DNA from: Neelides folsomi
Taxonomy: Eukaryota > Arthropoda > Collembola > Neelipleona > Neelidae
DNA: 29,291 nucleotides
Assembly: GCA_034687125.1 (NCBI GenBank)
Contig: JAQGBZ010000587.1
Coordinates: forward strand, 1 to 29,291
Reading direction: 5' to 3'
Every line of letters begins with the position of its first letter. The first letter of the stretch is position 1. Positions 12,001 to 18,000 of this stretch are shown here, in pieces. Position numbers and translations under genes: made by a program. The notes below the pieces were generated by a model. It searched no databases, had not been told where the DNA came from, and saw nothing but the letters and a program-made list of their open reading frames with translations.

Positions 12001-15000
12001 AACCGTCATACTCATCCACAATCCACAAATTACCAAATCATAACTAAATAATACAAATCCGAATAAATCATACTTGATGTCCAATGACATCATATTCCAC
12101 TATGTATTTATAGTACTTAAATACAATTTACAATAAAACCAATAATTCCAATTTCATCATATTTATGAATAATTAATTTAACATTAAGATAAAATATAAT
12201 TAAAAACTATATGTAATAAAATTGTAAAAAATATGAATAAATTAAAGTATATAAAAAATTACAATTGTTGTAAGAATTCAATTCCAAATGAATAAATATT
12301 TTTGAAGCAGGAAGGTCCAAAGCATGCAGGAAGCAAAGCGTTTTCCCTCATAAAGTAGCGTGTCATGCTTTGGGGGAATGGCGGAGCCATTGGCTCACCA
12401 GTTGTGCCTGGAAAGGGGATGGATGATGAAGATGGTCGAGTGTCGGGAGCGTCCGCATGATCTCGCTCGGGGTGAGAACCCGGATCTGGGCATCGGAGTT
12501 CCCCTTGGAGGGGGAGGGCAGGGAGGCAGTGGGGGACTTGAGCGTGCTACTACTCGCGAGAACCGGCGAAGCCTCGCCGCCCGACGACGACGAAGACGAA
12601 GGACTCTCAACCTTCCGCATCTGACCCCACACGCGAACACCCAAACACCCAGTTAGTACAACAAGCTGATGGTTAATCCCGCACCAGCACAAACATTCTC
12701 CCTCTCACCTGTTGGGCCTTCTGCATCCGACTGGCTGCCCGGTTTTCACGTGCCTTCTGCAGATATGGAGTCCGCTTGTCTGGTGCAAGGCCTCGCCAGA
12801 TCTTAGCAATCTGTTTGGACCTCTCGCTCCAATCTAAAAAATGGAATTATTTGAGTAAAATAATATATAACACTTTAAATATACATATAAGTATACTACA
12901 TATGCATGAAAATGTAAATATATCTACTGAAATAGTAATTATTAATTTAGTTTAATTTTATGATCAAAATACTTGGAAAATCTCTTTTCAATTCGGGATG
13001 GTTCTTGTTAGAATAAAGTACAGCTGAGATTGTGGCATTCAGCCCTAACGCTTCATCAGCTTCCCATTTTAGAATGCTTCTTTGGTTATAACTTCCAGGT
13101 TGTTCCACGTCGCCTTCGTTCCCTGCCGGCCAAGGACTCGGAGGTTCCGAAAAGGCGGGGCTGAATTGTGGGCTACTACAAAGGTCATTTGCCAATTAGT
13201 ATTAATATTCAAATCTCTTTATTGGTGAATTATTAAGTTCTGATCTTACTTGCTATATTCCGAGTGGTAAGGAGAAGGAGGAGGGAAATTGATTGGAGAG
13301 GCCAAGCCTTGTTGAACATTACTTATTGCACTTCGACTGCTTAAACCAGGACTTCCAGTCACACCTGAAAAACATTATTTAAAAATTGTATTGATATTAT
13401 TGAATTAGTCTAATTTAATAACAAAAAGGAAGATTGTGGAGTATGATTTAAATAAATTGTTACCTTGATTGGCTAGCAAAGACGAGAGATTGGGTGGAAC
13501 TGAAGGCGGTGCCAATCCGCTAGAATTCAAATGAGAAGAAGGTGGCCCAGGGAAGAGATTTTCTTGTGACTCTTGAGATTCATCGGTGAGAACACCTTTG
13601 AAGATATCTTCCACATCTTTGGAGTCCATCGACGGAAGCCCGCTTTCCATCGTGTCAAGAGAAAATTGAGCACTGAGGAATTCCGTCAGTTCATCCTTGG
13701 AATTCCCTTCACCTCCGCCCAACTCGCTGTCATCTCCCAATGCAGAAGCTACAAAAAATGAAAAAAATGAATTTCGTTCCCGTAATAATCGTATTAAAGT
13801 AAGGATTTATTTATATAGGTTTTAAGTAATTGGTTAAAGTTATCAGAGATCAAAATGATTTACCTGAAAGTTCTTCAAGAGCATCAACTTTTTGAATCTC
13901 GTCCCGTTCGTTCATGATTGTGTCAACGAGGTCATTGTCAAGGAGATCTCCAGTGAGCGGGAGAATGTCGCCAAGGGCTTCTTCGCCATCTTCATCTTCC
14001 AGCTAAAAGAAGAAATGAATTGAATTTAAGAAATGAATGAAAATTTGAATCCTCCCAACAAAAAAATTAAATTACTGAAATTACCTTCAATGGGGAATTC
14101 TTTTTCAGGTCTGAATGAAGAGTGGCGAGAAGTATATGAGCCCCTTTACCCATTCCCGATTCTTGCTTTACTTTGGTAAGCTCCAATGTCTTCAACTCAT
14201 CCTACAAAAATCATGTGTCAATTTATTTTATAAAAACAAATGTTGAATTATTTAAAAATAAATTTAAATCAAATGTATTTATAATATTAAAATAAGATGA
14301 TAATTAAATATATCTTTAAACTATGTAATCAAATAAAGGTTTTTACCTTTGACAAGTTGATAAAACAATTATTAGTTTCGGTGGCAAGACTAGATTGATT
14401 TTCCGTGTCCAGTTCTTCAAGTGCCGATTGGTTGGGGTCCAGAAGCGGCTTTCCAAAAAATGCCTCTTGAAGGTAATTGGGAAAAGACTCGACCAATTTG
14501 TTTTTCGTCTTCCGCCTGGCCGCTTTCCGTTTCGGCTTCTCCGCTTCCGTTGTATTTTCCTCGTCATCCTCACGAAACCTCGGACCACGCAACCTCACCA
14601 AGAAACCTCCAACGCCCATTTTGTTCAAATTACGCGGACGTTTCTTATTGTCTTTTTCTGTACAATGAAGAATAGAATTAAGAAAATGTTTTTTTAAATA
14701 ACATTGTTTAATTCAATGTTTGAAATTAATTTGAAATTACTCTTACCTTTATCGTTTGCTTCGTCTGATTTGTCTAGTTCACTGGACTCGGATTTTCCAT
14801 TAGAACCAGACACAACAGACTCTATTGCAGCAAGGATCCCAGCTTCCATTTCAGCAATGTTCGGCATCTTCTTCCTCTTTTTCTTCGGGTGGTCGAGCGA
14901 AAGGTTTTTCATGAAGTTCATTCCGGTCTCAGACAGCATCACACCGTCGAGCATGAATGGTGTTTTACCTTTTGAGTCTACAAATTACAATTATCAATTA

Positions 15001-18000
15001 AAGATCCAAAGTGATGAAATATGTAGTGAAATGATGAATTTTTGATTTACCTGGTGACTTTAGCGGGTTTTCTAATTTGATTGGAGGTGGCGGTGGCTGA
15101 AGATGCGGAGGAAGAAGATCAGAGGGACGACATTCAATGCAATGGTAGCCAATGCCGGCACAGGTTTCAGCTTCGTTCTCATTGCTTATACTATCACAAG
15201 AGGCATGGAGCCACCTGAAATCAAAAACAATTGTTGAAATACGAATCAAAAAAGACTCCAAATACATAATCCAAGAAAGAATAAAATTTTGTTGAAAAAT
15301 ACAATACTTATAAATATCTGTAAACTTAATTAAATACTTAATTGAAAAACCATTATTACCGTTCACAGGTGTTGCATTGGATAATGAGGTCGCCTTCTGA
15401 ATAATCCTTTGAGCATATGGAGCATAGCGAAAGGGAAGCGCAGGGGCCACATAGAGAATAATTATTTTGCCAAGAGGAGCGAAGTCCGGGCGAGGACGAG
15501 CCGCAGAGATGGCACACGGCACAGTTCCCACATTTCCATCCTCCTTGTGGGACATAGTCAAGCCTTGGTGAGAGACAGTAGATGTGATAAGAAATGTCGC
15601 AGTCGTCGCAGAGGATGAGACGTCCTTCGTCTCCTCGATCTCCGCATCCTTCGCAGACGGTGCAATCGAGGCATCTCCAACCTTTCTGCAGCACCACCCG
15701 CGTCACCTTCACGTTCACACAAAATGGATGGTAACATTGTCCACATTGTCCACAAGCCAACAAGCGACCCTCAACGTCGTTCCCGAACGCTCCGCACATC
15801 ACGCAGACGTCTTGCTGAAGGACAAAGTCGTCACGGGCGGAACATAGAACAAGACGGTTTTCAACCCCAGGTTCTTCCTCACATTTGTTCCAATCGTCTT
15901 GCCTCGACTTGAATATAAAAAGGATCCATTTAGTACATTACTCACTCAAAGATAAATATAAATTATTGCCATCACGAATCAATTTGATAAACCCCACTAA
16001 ACAAATCCTCACCCCGTTCGTTCCGAATGCTCCCCTTATCTTTGGTTTCGGTCCTCTCTTCCGAGCAAATTCATTGGTTCTGTTCCGACGATGGGCCGGT
16101 GGTCCAGTCACAGTCGCCGTTTTCCCAACACTCTTCGGTCGACCAACTCCGAGCTTTTTCTTTTGGATCTTCCCTCCCACTTTATGGGGAATGAGGGTAA
16201 GAGGCGGGCGAACTTCCTCGGCCATCGGACCATGGCAATTGTCACATGGGCGCTAATTGGAAAATTGAACATTTAAATTAAAAAGTTTTGGAATAAAGCA
16301 AGAAAATTTGAATACAAGTAAGATCCAACTTTGAAAAATTGTAGCTTTCAGCCAAATATCATTTTGATCCAAATTAATGAACTTAATTTAATAATTTTTA
16401 ATATATTGAATTGGAAAATTAATTGTTACCCTTTCCGGAGTTGAGTTAAATGGCGGGTCGGTGGCGGAAAGTGAGTCATCTTCTATCGAGAGATTTGAGT
16501 CGTGTGAGATGGCAAAGGAACTGTGGAGTCCAGAGTCGGCCGATGAGTCGTCGGTGGACTTCTTAAGGGCTGAGAGAACACGCGGGTTCCCGCCCGATGT
16601 GTTCAATCCAACGCCCGCTGCCTTGCACGGGATACAAATGTACTCATAGTCAGGATAGAGCTCTTTCCTCTGCTGGTAGGTTGTGAGGTCAGCCGCAGGG
16701 TCACAAGTCCCATGAACATATCTGAAATAAAATTAATCAAATCAAAATCAACATTCTTTCATATTTCTCAATTTCTAATTTTCTAAATAAATATCAAAGG
16801 TGGAAATAATCTAAATGCTGAAATTATTCAAAATTGCTATTATGTAATTTTATACGCTTTTCTCCTCTCCCTTTTCAATTTCTTGAGCTCTTCCTTCTTC
16901 GTCCTTGACCTTGTCATGTAAACTCTAACATCGGGCTTTTCCTTTCCCATCTTTGAGCCTTATTAGGAATTATTGAGGTGAAAGTGTAGGATTGAATTGG
17001 ATTTAAGAGGAAAGTGAAGGTGAAGGTCACGTGGATGAGGAATGTCGAAAAAGCCGGTCGAGGAGTTGGACGTCTTCCTTCCTGTCCACCGACTCCGTCA
17101 CATGACCCTTGACCTCACATCTCCCAAAGGTCAGTTCAATTTGGTCAATTGAAATAAAAGTAATTGACGAATTTGATATAGACTGTAGCTTGCCATGCCA
17201 AAGACTCGTTTAATCACTCATTTCCAGAATGGAAGGGACGGGGGGTTGGAAAAGGAAATGAAGAGTTTGTGGGAGGAGCGAAATCCGCATGGTTTTTAAT
17301 ATGGGTGCGAATAAATAAGCGGGCCTCACTTTTTGCAGAGATGGCACTGGAGCATGAGCTTCTGAGCGACGTGCCGGTAAGCCTTGCCACAGAGGGGACA
17401 CGCCAGCCCTTTGTTACGTTGTTGGTAGCAGGAGTCGCAGACGGAGAAATTGGCATGCCATCGTGACGAAGGTCCTGACCCCGGCGTCCGTGCACCACAG
17501 TCAGTACAAATACGACACATCTAAACATTGTCAACGATTAACCCAAGGAAGGTAAGCGAACCATTTTGTAATTTTCATTTCGTTTATAATCAACATTGGT
17601 CCGTTATTAAATAGTTTTTTCAACCCAAGCATTGTTGATTTAAAATGAGATTTGAAATCAACAATGCTTGGATTAATATTGATAGTTATTTAATGATCCT
17701 TACTTTGCATTTCCAGCTATGCTTTGGGATGGAGGAAAGGGCGGGACGAAGGCAGAAGATGTGATAGTATTTATCACAAGTGTCACACGAGAGATGTTTG
17801 TTATCTTCACCCGGCTGTCGACACGCTTGACACACCTTACAAGCCAGACAGAGCCACCCAGCTCGAATACCTACACGAACCACGTCGAATGTAATTAAAA
17901 CTTTTTCCTCATCTTAACATAAACCGGGTGACAGAATCTCGAATAAGCATAATATTTGTTATTCATTGGAGATAGGGAAATGTGTGAATCATGAGATGTT

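Noticed and set aside
17269..17466. Plus-strand open frame over KMT2C/D exon 7
   Set aside because: Over the exon it is the complement of conserved PHD zinc-finger sequence, so its openness is easily chance; only the intronic part is kept as a weak candidate.
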